Assembly (NCBI RefSeq): GCF_001542625.1
Contig: NZ_CP016279.1
Coordinates: forward strand, 7,006,001-7,070,000
Length of the DNA: 64,000 bases
Direction of reading: 5' to 3'
DNA from: Streptomyces griseochromogenes
Lineage (GTDB): Bacteria; Actinomycetota; Actinomycetes; Streptomycetales; Streptomycetaceae
Position numbers and translations under genes: made by a program. Shown piece after piece: positions 8,802 through 17,655 of the stretch. Numbering within the stretch: the first letter of the stretch is position 1; every line of letters begins with the position of its first letter. Below the pieces are notes generated by a model. The model was not told where the DNA came from, did no database searches, and worked only from the letters and a program-made list of their open reading frames with translations.

Positions 8802-9467
8802 ATGTCCCCGCGCAGCGCCTCGGTCAATGAAGAGTTGCGGCGACGTTCCCGGGAGCGGCTGCTACAGGCCGCGGTCGAGCTGGTCGACGAGCACGGGTTC
8901 GAGGCCACCACGCTGGCCGACATCGCGGACCGGGCGGGTTCGGCGCGCGGGCTGGTGTCGTACTACTTCCCAGGAAAGCGCCAGTTGGTGCAGTCAGCCG
9001 TGCACCGGTTGATGCACCGCACGCTGGAGGAGGCACTCGAGCGGGAGCCGCACACCGAGGACGGGCGGGAGCGGCTGGCCCGGGCCATCGACGCGGTCCT
9101 CGGACTCGCCCGCGACCGGCCGGTGCTCATGCGCCAGCACATGGCGGGGCTGCTCCAGGCCGAGGGCTTCGTGCAGTGCCCGGAACAGCGGCGGCTGTCG
9201 GAGCTGCTGATCGACACGGTCGCCCGGTACGGCTCCGAGGACGTGGCGGCCGACTATCCCCTGCTGCGTGCCCTGCTGATGGGAGCGGTGTACGCGGCGC
9301 TGGTGCCGGGGGTGCCGATGCCCGTCCCGGCCCTGCGCGCCGAGCTCTTCGAGCGGTACGGGCTCGAGTGGGAACTGGGCACGCCCCCGGGGAGCGACAG
9401 GGATGCGGAGGCCGGGCGGGAGCAGGATCTGTCGCGGTTCTTCGCGACGGAGGAACGGGCCGATTAG
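8802..9467 (+). CDS. TetR-family transcriptional regulator
   Basis: This 221-residue protein has an N-terminal TetR helix-turn-helix at about residues 12-58: RLLQAAVELVDEHGFEATTLADIA followed by the recognition segment GSARGLVSYYFPGKRQLV. The ligand-binding domain follows. The acidic C-terminal tail (residues 195-221) is typical of many streptomycete members. ATG 8802 has AGGAG eight bases upstream. An inverted repeat in its promoter suggests self-regulation. Targets cannot be deduced, as both neighbours point elsewhere. Confidence 0.9.
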   Translation: MSPRSASVNEELRRRSRERLLQAAVELVDEHGFEATTLADIADRAGSARGLVSYYFPGKRQLVQSAVHRLMHRTLEEALEREPHTEDGRERLARAIDAVLGLARDRPVLMRQHMAGLLQAEGFVQCPEQRRLSELLIDTVARYGSEDVAADYPLLRALLMGAVYAALVPGVPMPVPALRAELFERYGLEWELGTPPGSDRDAEAGREQDLSRFFATEERAD

Positions 9468-9505
9468 CGGGTAGCGGTCCGGCCGTCTCCCAGCTCCGCC
9501 CCCCG

Positions 9506-10042
9506 TCACCGCCTGGCGCGCCGAGGCGCCAGGAAACCGGCGTCCCGCGCCTGGGCGATCAGCCCGAGGGAGCGCCGGCGGCTGTGCCCGGTCGCGCACA
9601 TCACCGCGAGGACCGGATCGGCGCCCTCCTCCTGGGCCGCGCGGTACTTCTGGGCGGCGAGCCGGCACCCTTCGATACCCCGCGGCCAGGGCGGTCGGGC
9701 GCGCCGCCCTCCCGCGGGCCCGGCAGGCTCGTCGGCGAAGCCGTCGTACGACCCCTCGGCCACGACCCCGCACGCCTCGAACAGAGGCTCCTCGATCCAG
9801 TCGGCGAGCACGGTCAGGTCGGCGAGGGACAGGGCCGGCTGCGCCTTGATGTCCTCGATGGACACGCAGCGCGCGGTCACCACGGCCACGGCGTCCACGC
9901 GCGCCCCGTCGGGGAAGGCCAGCCCGACATGGAACCAGGACGTGGCGCCCCCGTGCTCCCGCACCTTCCACGCGGGCCGCACCGACACCGTGCCGTCCTC
10001 GGCACGCCGGTCGGAAAGATTAAGAAAGGATGCTTCTAGCAC
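9506..10042 (-). CDS. DUF6214-like actinobacterial protein of unknown function
   Basis: This is a 178-residue soluble protein. Its middle part (HGGATSWFHVGLAFPDGARV, then ADWIEEPLFEACG) resembles the streptomycete DUF6214 family, for which I know no function. The C-terminal half has an arginine-rich segment and ends in basic residues. The GTG at 10042 has no clear ribosome site, so translation may begin later; the first 20 residues are the least certain. It is divergent from the ferredoxin reductase gene. An 8-bp GC hairpin (CCTGGCGC/GCGCCAGG) lies in its last codons and could end transcription from both sides. Confidence 0.6.
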   Translation of the reverse strand: MLEASFLNLSDRRAEDGTVSVRPAWKVREHGGATSWFHVGLAFPDGARVDAVAVVTARCVSIEDIKAQPALSLADLTVLADWIEEPLFEACGVVAEGSYDGFADEPAGPAGGRRARPPWPRGIEGCRLAAQKYRAAQEEGADPVLAVMCATGHSRRRSLGLIAQARDAGFLAPRRARR

Positions 10043-10193
10043 ACACGCAACGTAACCTCATGATCACACTCCATACGGGGGGACACGCGTCCGCGTCACC
10101 CCGCCGGACCCTGCCGTCGCGCGTCCGGCGGTGCCATGCTGGAGCCGTCCGCACACTCTCCTCCTGCGATTCCTTCGAGCAAGGAGTACCACC

Positions 10194-11534
<1,341 letters not shown>

Positions 11535-11662
11535 CGGAGTCGACGGCCGCCTGGCGGGCATGACACACATCGGCAACCATTCGGAAATCAACAAACTGTT
11601 CAAGGGCCTTACGGTCTCGTGCTGTTCGGATGCCACGCCCCGCCCGCCGCTCTGGAGTCCCC

Positions 11663-13054
11663 ATGGCCACGACCGCAGACGTCCACCCCGTCGACGAGAT
11701 ACCACCGGCACGGCAGCTGGCGGCCTTCGGCCTGCAGCATGTGCTCGCGATGTACGCGGGCGCCGTCGCGGTGCCGCTGATCGTGGGCGGTGCGATGAAG
11801 CTGTCGCCCGCCGACCTGGCGTATCTGATCACCGCCGACCTGCTGGTGTGCGGCATCGCCACGCTGATCCAGTGCGTCGGGTTCTGGCGGTTCGGCGTAC
11901 GGCTGCCGATCATGCAGGGCTGTACGTTCGCGGCCGTGTCTCCGATGGTGCTGATCGGGACGACGGGCGGCGGACTGCCCGCGATCTACGGCTCGGTGAT
12001 CGTCGCGGGGCTCGCGATCGTGCTGCTCGCACCGGTCTTCGGCCGGCTGCTGCGCTTCTTCCCGCCGTTGGTCACCGGCACGGTGATCCTGATCATCGGC
12101 GCTTCGCTGCTTCCGGTCGCGGGCGACTGGGCCGCCGGCGGCGCAGGTGCGAAGGACTTCGGGGAGCCGAGGAATCTGGCACTGGCGGGCTTCGTGCTGG
12201 CGGTCGTGCTCGGCGTGCAGCGGTTCGCGCCGGTGTTCCTCGGCCGGATCGCGGTCCTGATCGGCATCGCCGCGGGCCTGGCGGCGGCCGTACCCTTCGG
12301 GTTCACCGACTTCAGCGGGGTCGGGGACGCGGACTGGGTGGGGATCAGCACGCCGTTCCACTTCGGGGCTCCGGCGTTCAAGGCGTCGGCGATCGTGTCC
12401 ATGCTGGTGGTGGCCCTGGTGTCGATGACCGAGACGACCGGTGACCTGATCGCGGTCGGCGAGCTGACCGGGCGGAAGGTCGAGCCGCGCACGCTGGCCG
12501 ACGGGCTGCGCGCGGACGGCCTGTCGACCGTGCTCGGCGGCGTGTTCAACACCTTCCCGTACACGGCGTACGCGCAGAACGTGGGCCTGGTCGGGATGAC
12601 CCGGGTACGCAGCCGCTGGGTGGTCGCGGCGGCCGGCGCCATCCTCGTCCTGCTCGGTCTGCTGCCCAAGCTGGGCGCGGTGGTCGCGGCGATTCCCGCG
12701 CCGGTGCTCGGCGGGGCGGGCCTGGTGATGTTCGGGACCGTCGCGGCGAGCGGGCTGCGGACGCTGGCCCGCGTCGACTTCAAGGGCAACGACAACCTGA
12801 CGGTGGTGGCCGTCTCGGTGGCCGTCGGCATGCTTCCGGTGGGGGTGCCCACGGTCTACGCGAAGTTCCCCGACTGGTTCCAGACCGTGATGAACAGCGG
12901 CATCAGCGCGGGCTGCCTGACCGCGATCGCCCTGAACCTGCTGTTCAACCACCTTCCCGCGAGGGCTGGTTCAGGGTCGGTCACCGAGTCGCAGGTGCTG
13001 CCGTCCGGCGGCGGCGAGGAGGCTGTCGAGCAGTCCCGGGAAGAGGTCGTCTAG
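11663..13054 (+). CDS. NCS2/NAT-family purine (xanthine/uric acid-type) permease
   Basis: This 463-residue transporter has about 12-14 hydrophobic segments. It begins with the family start LAAFGLQHVLAMYAGAVAVP and has the substrate-site acidic helix SMTETTGDL. The nucleobase-ascorbate transporter signature is QNVGLVGMTRVRSRW, matching the Q-N-x-G-x4-T-x-V-x-SR pattern of xanthine/urate carriers. ATG 11663 follows GGAG. Its last 84 bp overlap the ArsR gene on the other strand; the extra polar tail (after LFNHLPARAG) is encoded in that overlap. Confidence 0.9.
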   Translation: MATTADVHPVDEIPPARQLAAFGLQHVLAMYAGAVAVPLIVGGAMKLSPADLAYLITADLLVCGIATLIQCVGFWRFGVRLPIMQGCTFAAVSPMVLIGTTGGGLPAIYGSVIVAGLAIVLLAPVFGRLLRFFPPLVTGTVILIIGASLLPVAGDWAAGGAGAKDFGEPRNLALAGFVLAVVLGVQRFAPVFLGRIAVLIGIAAGLAAAVPFGFTDFSGVGDADWVGISTPFHFGAPAFKASAIVSMLVVALVSMTETTGDLIAVGELTGRKVEPRTLADGLRADGLSTVLGGVFNTFPYTAYAQNVGLVGMTRVRSRWVVAAAGAILVLLGLLPKLGAVVAAIPAPVLGGAGLVMFGTVAASGLRTLARVDFKGNDNLTVVAVSVAVGMLPVGVPTVYAKFPDWFQTVMNSGISAGCLTAIALNLLFNHLPARAGSGSVTESQVLPSGGGEEAVEQSREEVV

Positions 13055-13324
13055 GTCGTCCCGGCGCAGGCCGTTCATCTTGGCCGTGCCCCGGTAGACC
13101 TGCCGGACGACCCCGCTCTCGCGCAGCACCCGGAAGTGGTGCGTGGTGGTGGACTTGGTCACCGGCAGGTCGAAATGGGAACAGGACAACTCCGCACCCT
13201 CGGCGGCCAGTTCGCACACGATCCGCAGCCGCATCGGATCGGAGAGCGCGTGCAGCACGGCCTCCAGCCTGATCTCCTCCCGGTCCGGATGGGGAAGATC
13301 ACGCCCGGCGGCAGGACTGGTCAC
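12971..13324 (-). CDS. ArsR-family regulator next to Old Yellow Enzyme gene
   Basis: This 117-residue winged-helix protein has the ArsR core LHALSDPMRLRIVCELA (residues 24-40), recognition helix TKSTTTHHFRVLRESGVVRQ and wing YRGTAKMNGLRRDDLD. It lacks the metal-binding ELCVC motif, so it more likely senses an organic or redox ligand. GTG 13324 has AAAGGGGG upstream. It is divergent from the flavin oxidoreductase, and the 56-bp palindrome between them is the probable binding site. Its 3' end overlaps the permease gene tail-to-tail. Confidence 0.9.
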   Translation of the reverse strand: MTSPAAGRDLPHPDREEIRLEAVLHALSDPMRLRIVCELAAEGAELSCSHFDLPVTKSTTTHHFRVLRESGVVRQVYRGTAKMNGLRRDDLDDLFPGLLDSLLAAAGRQHLRLGDRP

Positions 13325-13363
13325 GGCGGCCCCCTTTCGTCATGGAACGTTCGGCACTCGACA

Positions 13364-13419
13364 TTGTACGAGAACCATCATAGTTTGACACTCACCGAAC
13401 TACGAAGGTTATCGTACAA
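13364..13419. promoter_or_regulatory. 56-bp interrupted palindrome between arsR-like and OYE genes
   Basis: TTGTACGAGAACC (13364-13376) and GGTTATCGTACAA (13407-13419) are inverted copies with one mismatch. Inside them a second pair, ATAGTTTG and GAACTACG, is also symmetric about the same centre. The stretch is AT-rich and holds the promoters of both divergent genes. Such nested symmetry suggests two adjacent ArsR dimer sites. Confidence 0.65.
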
Positions 13420-13454
13420 GCCGACCATCGATCCCGTGATGAACGGAGTCTGCC

Positions 13455-14534
13455 GTGAGCGCGCTCTTCGAGCCCATCACCCTGCGCGACGTGACCGTCC
13501 CGAACAGGGTGTGGATGTCCCCGATGTGCCAGTACTCGGCCGAACCGGAGGGCCCGTCGGCCGGCGCTCCGCACGACTGGCACTTCGCGCACTACGCGGC
13601 CCGGGCGACCGGCGGCACCGGCCTGATCCTCGTCGAGGCCACCGCGGTCTCCCCCGAGGGCCGGATCTCCCCCTACGACCTCGGCCTGTGGAACGACGCC
13701 CAGGTGGAGGCCTTCCGGCGGATCACACGCTTCCTCGCCGCCCAGGGCACGGTTCCGGCCGTCCAGCTGGCGCACGGCGGCCGGAAGGCCTCCACCGACC
13801 AGCCCTGGAAGGGCGGCGCGCCGGTCGGCCCGGACGCGTACGGCTGGCAGCCGCTCGCCCCGAGCCCCGTGCCCTTCGACGAGCGCCACCCCGTGCCCGA
13901 CGAACTGACCACCGAGCAGATCCACACGGTGGTCGGCCAGTTCGCCCGGGCGGCGCGCCGCGCCCTGGCCGCCGGTTTCGAGATCGCGGAGATCCACGGC
14001 GCCCACGGCTATCTGATCAACGAGTTCCTCTCGCCGCACTCCAACCACCGCACCGACGCCTACGGCGGCTCGTACGAGAACCGCACCCGCTTCGCCCTCG
14101 ACGTGGTCGACGCCGTACGGCAGGTGTGGCCCGACGACAAGCCGGTCTTCTTCCGCATCTCGGCGACCGACTGGCTGCAGGAGGGCGGCTGGACGCCGGA
14201 CGACACGGTCCGTTTCGCCTGTGATCTGCACGCCCACGGCGTCGACCTGCTCGACGTCTCCACCGGCGGCAACGTCTCCGATGCCGCCATCCCGACCGGA
14301 CCCGGCTACCAAGTCCCCTTCGCCGCCCGGGTGAAGGCCGAGACGGCGCTGCGGGTCGGCACCGTGGGCCTGATCACCGAGGCCGAGCACGCGCACAAGC
14401 TCGTGGCGAACGGCGAGGCCGACGCGGTCCTGCTGGGCCGTGAGCTGCTGCGCAACCCCTCCTGGGCCCGGCACGCGGCACGGGAGCTGGGTGCCGAGGT
14501 CCGCGTACCGGATCAGTACCACCGGTACGTCTGA
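13455..14534 (+). CDS. Old Yellow Enzyme family NADH:flavin oxidoreductase (YqjM type)
   Basis: This 359-residue TIM-barrel flavoprotein starts ALFEPITLRDVTVPNRVWMSPMCQYSA, including the cysteine typical of the thermophilic-like/YqjM ene-reductases. Further signatures are the FMN/substrate histidines in HGAHGYLINEFLSPHSNHR, then YGGSYENR, and C-terminal GLITEAEHAHKL and ADAVLLGRELLRNP. It would reduce activated C=C bonds of enals, enones or quinones using FMN and NAD(P)H. The divergent ArsR protein and shared palindrome point to induction by an electrophile. No strong ribosome site precedes GTG 13455. Confidence 0.93.
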   Translation: MSALFEPITLRDVTVPNRVWMSPMCQYSAEPEGPSAGAPHDWHFAHYAARATGGTGLILVEATAVSPEGRISPYDLGLWNDAQVEAFRRITRFLAAQGTVPAVQLAHGGRKASTDQPWKGGAPVGPDAYGWQPLAPSPVPFDERHPVPDELTTEQIHTVVGQFARAARRALAAGFEIAEIHGAHGYLINEFLSPHSNHRTDAYGGSYENRTRFALDVVDAVRQVWPDDKPVFFRISATDWLQEGGWTPDDTVRFACDLHAHGVDLLDVSTGGNVSDAAIPTGPGYQVPFAARVKAETALRVGTVGLITEAEHAHKLVANGEADAVLLGRELLRNPSWARHAARELGAEVRVPDQYHRYV

Positions 14535-14601
14535 GCCGCCCCGCGGGGCCTCGGCGCCTTCCCGGGGACGGCCCCGCGTCGGTCCACGGACGACGGACGG
14601 C

Positions 14602-15030
14602 CTACGGGCACCAGGACGCGTCGTAATCGGGATGGCCGGCGAACGGCAGGGCCAGCAGGCGCAGGGTGGTGCATGGTGAGCGGTGTCCGGTCGCCCGCTC
14701 GCGCCCGGTGCACGTGCGGCACCGCCCGTGCCGCACCCCGTGCTCGTCCAAGAGCGCCTGCCCGGCGTCGAGATCGCGCAGCACCCGGGCAGGATCGTGC
14801 CGCGCCACGTGCGTGAGGAGCTTCACCGGATCGTCGGCGCCGAACTGCGCCAGAGGGGTGTGCGTGGTGCGGCCGTCCTGGGAGGTGAGCACCTGCTCGA
14901 TGTCGTCCGCGAGCACACCCCAGACCGCGCCCGGGGCGCCTTCGACGGCATCCCGGGCCACCCGCGCGTCCTCCTGGAAACGGGCCCGCAGGAACCGCGC
15001 CAGCTCCTCCTGAGCGCTCACGGCCGTCAT
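14602..15030 (-). CDS. DUF6221-like protein of unknown function
   Basis: This small 142-residue protein matches the streptomycete DUF6221 pattern: an N-terminal helix LARFLRARFQEDARVA, a middle helix DPARVLRDLDAGQALLDEH and a C-terminal cysteine cluster (RCRTCTGRE ... SPCTTLRLLALPFAGHPDYD). The cysteines could bind zinc; no activity is known. Its ATG overlaps the stop of the upstream PaaX gene by 4 bp, so the two form an operon. Confidence 0.75.
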   Translation of the reverse strand: MTAVSAQEELARFLRARFQEDARVARDAVEGAPGAVWGVLADDIEQVLTSQDGRTTHTPLAQFGADDPVKLLTHVARHDPARVLRDLDAGQALLDEHGVRHGRCRTCTGRERATGHRSPCTTLRLLALPFAGHPDYDASWCP

Positions 15031-15776
15031 TCCGGGTGTCCCACGGAGGCGGCCAGTTCCCCCCGGTATCCGGCGTAGGCGGTGCGCAGGCTCTCCCCCG
15101 GCCAGTCGGCGGGCAGCAGGTCGGGGGGTAGCACGGGGTCGGTGAGCAGGTGGCGTACGGCCGCCGCGAAGGCGGTGAGGCGGTCGGCCGGGCGGCGGGC
15201 ATCGGCCGCCTGGGCGAGGAGGTTCCGCGCGGTGGCCGCCCAGCTGTCCAGCGGCCACAGGCGGCCGACCAGGTCCAGCGGGGAGCCGTCGGGGCGCGCG
15301 GTGTACGACAGCGCCACGCGCGCGAGGTCGCCGGGCAGCTCGCGGTCGAGGTTGGCCGGGCGCAGCCACACGCCCTCGCGGAGTTCGGCCAGGCGCAGGC
15401 CGGCCAACCGGGCGCGCAGCTCGGCGCGTTCGGCGGGGCCGCGGCCCGTCGCCGTGATCACCACCATCTCCCAGTCGCCGCGCCACGCGCGCGTGCGGGG
15501 GTGCAGGGCGTCGTCCTGGCGGCGCTGGCGGGCCAGCAGCCGGCCGCTGAGCCGGTAGACGGCGTCGGTACGCCCGAGGTCCCCCGCGGCCACCATCCGG
15601 CTCAGCGCGGCCCGCAGCGTGGAGCCGCCGACGCCGAACGGCTCCACCAGCCGGACCAGGTCCTTCACCGGCAGCTCGGGCGGGTGCACGCCCAGCAGCA
15701 GGCTCAGCACGACCGACCGCGCGGACAGGGGCCGCAGCACCGCTCCACCCGGCTCGGCCGACACGTTCATGCGCAT
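15027..15776 (-). CDS. PaaX-family transcriptional regulator
   Basis: This protein of about 250 residues has an N-terminal winged helix (SARSVVLSLLLGVHPPELPVKDLVRL and GVGGSTLRAALSRMVAAGDLGR). It continues with the PaaX central domain (WEMVVITATGRGPAERAELRARL) and C-terminal domain (LTDPVLPPDLLPADWPGE), the order seen in the phenylacetyl-CoA-responsive repressor PaaX. Possible starts are ATG 15776, ATG 15770 or GTG 15782; none has a good ribosome site. It is divergent from an AidB-like acyl-CoA dehydrogenase, which suggests an acyl-CoA ligand and control of that gene. Confidence 0.88.
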   Translation of the reverse strand: MRMNVSAEPGGAVLRPLSARSVVLSLLLGVHPPELPVKDLVRLVEPFGVGGSTLRAALSRMVAAGDLGRTDAVYRLSGRLLARQRRQDDALHPRTRAWRGDWEMVVITATGRGPAERAELRARLAGLRLAELREGVWLRPANLDRELPGDLARVALSYTARPDGSPLDLVGRLWPLDSWAATARNLLAQAADARRPADRLTAFAAAVRHLLTDPVLPPDLLPADWPGESLRTAYAGYRGELAASVGHPE

Positions 15777-15778
15777 GG

Positions 15779-15812
15779 GCACGTACTGTACGTGCGGATT
15801 GTTGTTGCAACA
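15779..15812. promoter_or_regulatory. Twin palindromes between PaaX and AidB-like genes
   Basis: GCACGTACTGTACGTGC (15779-15795) is a perfect 17-bp palindrome touching the PaaX start codon. TGTTGCAACA (15803-15812) is a second perfect palindrome 8 bp further on, towards the dehydrogenase gene. Either or both could be PaaX operators controlling the divergent promoters. Confidence 0.6.
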
Positions 15813-15847
15813 TTGCTACGGCCGCAGGAAGAGTGCAACATGGCCGT

Positions 15848-17509
15848 ATGGTCTCGATTCCCGCGCAGTCGCCGCCGCAGTCCGCCACCCACGACGTCAC
15901 CAACCAGGCCCCGCCCCTGGCCCCGTACGACGCCTCCGAGGACCACGCCCTGCTGGAGGGGCTGCGCCGGGAAGGCGCCGGCTGGGCCGAGGAGGGCATC
16001 CGGGCGCTGGGGGTGCGCGCGGGCGGCGAGGAGGCCCAGGAGTGGGGCGAGCAGGCGAACCGGCACGAGCCGGAGCTGCGCACCCACGACCGCTACGGCC
16101 ACCGGATCGACGAGGTCGACTTCCACCCCAGCTGGCACCATCTGATGCGGACGGCGGTCGCCGAGGGACTGGCCGGCGCCCCCTGGGCGGACGACCGGTC
16201 CGGCGCCCATGTCGCCCGGACCGCGGGCGGACTGGTGTGGGGGCACACCGAGGCCGGCCACGGCTGCCCGACGTCGATGACGTACGCCGCGGTACCCGCG
16301 CTGCGCGCGGAGCCGGATCTCGCCAAGATCTACGAGCCGCTGCTCACCAGCCGCGTCTACGAGCCCGGACTGCGGGTGCCCACCGAGAAGCCCGGCCTGC
16401 TCGCGGGGATGGGCATGACCGAGAAGCAGGGCGGCTCCGACGTCCGGACGAACACCACCACGGCCACGCCCACCGGCGAGCCGGGCGTGTACACGCTGCG
16501 CGGGCACAAGTGGTTCACGTCGGCGCCCATGTGCGACGTGTTTCTCGTTCTGGCACAGGCTCCGGGGGGCCTGACCTGCTTCCTGGTGCCGCGGATCCTG
16601 CCGGACGGCAGCCGCAACACCTTCCGTGTCCAGCGGCTGAAGGACAAGCTCGGCAACCGGTCCAACGCCTCCTCCGAGCCGGAGTTCGACCGGACGGTGG
16701 CATGGCGGGTCGGGCCCGAGGGCCTCGGGGTCAAGACGATCATCGAGATGGTCAACTGCACCCGCCTGGACTGCGTGATGTCCTCGGCGACCCTGATGCG
16801 CAAGACGCTCGTCGAGGCGGGCCACCACGCGTGCCACCGCAGCGCGTTCGGCGCCCGGCTGATCGACCAGCCGCTGATGCGCAACGTCCTGGCCGATCTG
16901 GCGCTGGAGTCGGAGGCGGCGACGACGCTCACCCTTCGGCTGGCCGGGGCGGCGGACCGCGCGGTGCGCGGGGACGCCGGGGAGCGGGCCTTCCGGCGGA
17001 TCGCCACGGCCGTCGGCAAGTACTGGGTCACCAAGCGGGGCCCGGCGTTCACCGCGGAGGCCCTGGAGTGCCTGGGCGGCAACGGGTACGTCGAGGACTC
17101 CGGCATGCCCCGCCACTACCGCGAGGCCCCCCTGCTGTCCATCTGGGAGGGCTCGGGGAACGTCAACGCGCTCGACGTGCTGCGCGCCCTCGGCCGGGAG
17201 CCGGACACCGCCGAGGCCCTGTTCGCCGAACTCGCCCTCGCGCGCGGGGCGGACGCCCGCCTGGACGCGGCCGTGGTCTCGCTCAGGCAGCAGCTGGCCG
17301 AAACCGACCAGGTGGGTGCCCGTCGGCTGGTCGAGCGCATGGCCCTCGCCCTGCAGGCATCCCTGCTGGTCCGGCATGCTCCGCACCCGGTCGCGGACGC
17401 CTTCTGCGCGACCCGGCTGGGCGGCGACTGGGGCCACGCGTTCGGCACCCTGCCCGCCGGAGTCGGCCTCGACGCGATCCTGGAGCGTGCCCTGCCCGGC
17501 CGAAACTGA
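15848..17509 (+). CDS. aidB: AidB-like acyl-CoA dehydrogenase family protein
   Basis: This protein of about 553 residues follows E. coli AidB closely by eye: DVTNQAPPL start, EGAGWAEEGI, GMGMTEKQGGSDVRTNTT, GHKWFTSAPMCDVFLVLAQ, RLKDKLGNRSNASSEPEF, ALECLGGNGYVEDSGMPR and SIWEGSGNV. The family binds FAD and DNA and is linked to protection from alkylating agents, though a true acyl-CoA substrate is uncertain. ATG 15848 and GTG 15833 are both in frame; GGAAG lies too close to the GTG and rather far from the ATG. Divergence from PaaX suggests control by an acyl-CoA-type signal rather than Ada. Confidence 0.88.
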   Translation: MVSIPAQSPPQSATHDVTNQAPPLAPYDASEDHALLEGLRREGAGWAEEGIRALGVRAGGEEAQEWGEQANRHEPELRTHDRYGHRIDEVDFHPSWHHLMRTAVAEGLAGAPWADDRSGAHVARTAGGLVWGHTEAGHGCPTSMTYAAVPALRAEPDLAKIYEPLLTSRVYEPGLRVPTEKPGLLAGMGMTEKQGGSDVRTNTTTATPTGEPGVYTLRGHKWFTSAPMCDVFLVLAQAPGGLTCFLVPRILPDGSRNTFRVQRLKDKLGNRSNASSEPEFDRTVAWRVGPEGLGVKTIIEMVNCTRLDCVMSSATLMRKTLVEAGHHACHRSAFGARLIDQPLMRNVLADLALESEAATTLTLRLAGAADRAVRGDAGERAFRRIATAVGKYWVTKRGPAFTAEALECLGGNGYVEDSGMPRHYREAPLLSIWEGSGNVNALDVLRALGREPDTAEALFAELALARGADARLDAAVVSLRQQLAETDQVGARRLVERMALALQASLLVRHAPHPVADAFCATRLGGDWGHAFGTLPAGVGLDAILERALPGRN

Positions 17510-17655
17510 TCCCTCCTCGGGCGACCGGGCAGGGGCTCGCCCCCGTGGCCGGTGACAGCCGACGGATCGCACACAGTCAGCGCGCGGTTCCGCATCGTTG
17601 TCGGTGCCGTGGTGCACACTCGCGATCAGGTGGCACTGGTCTCGGGGAGGACAAC

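Noticed and set aside
15619..17655. Upstream half of a 1336-residue plus-strand open frame ending in the HEAT-repeat protein
   Set aside because: It overlaps the AidB gene in another frame and reads as arginine/glycine-rich shadow; the HEAT protein has its own GTG and GGGGAGG at 17656.
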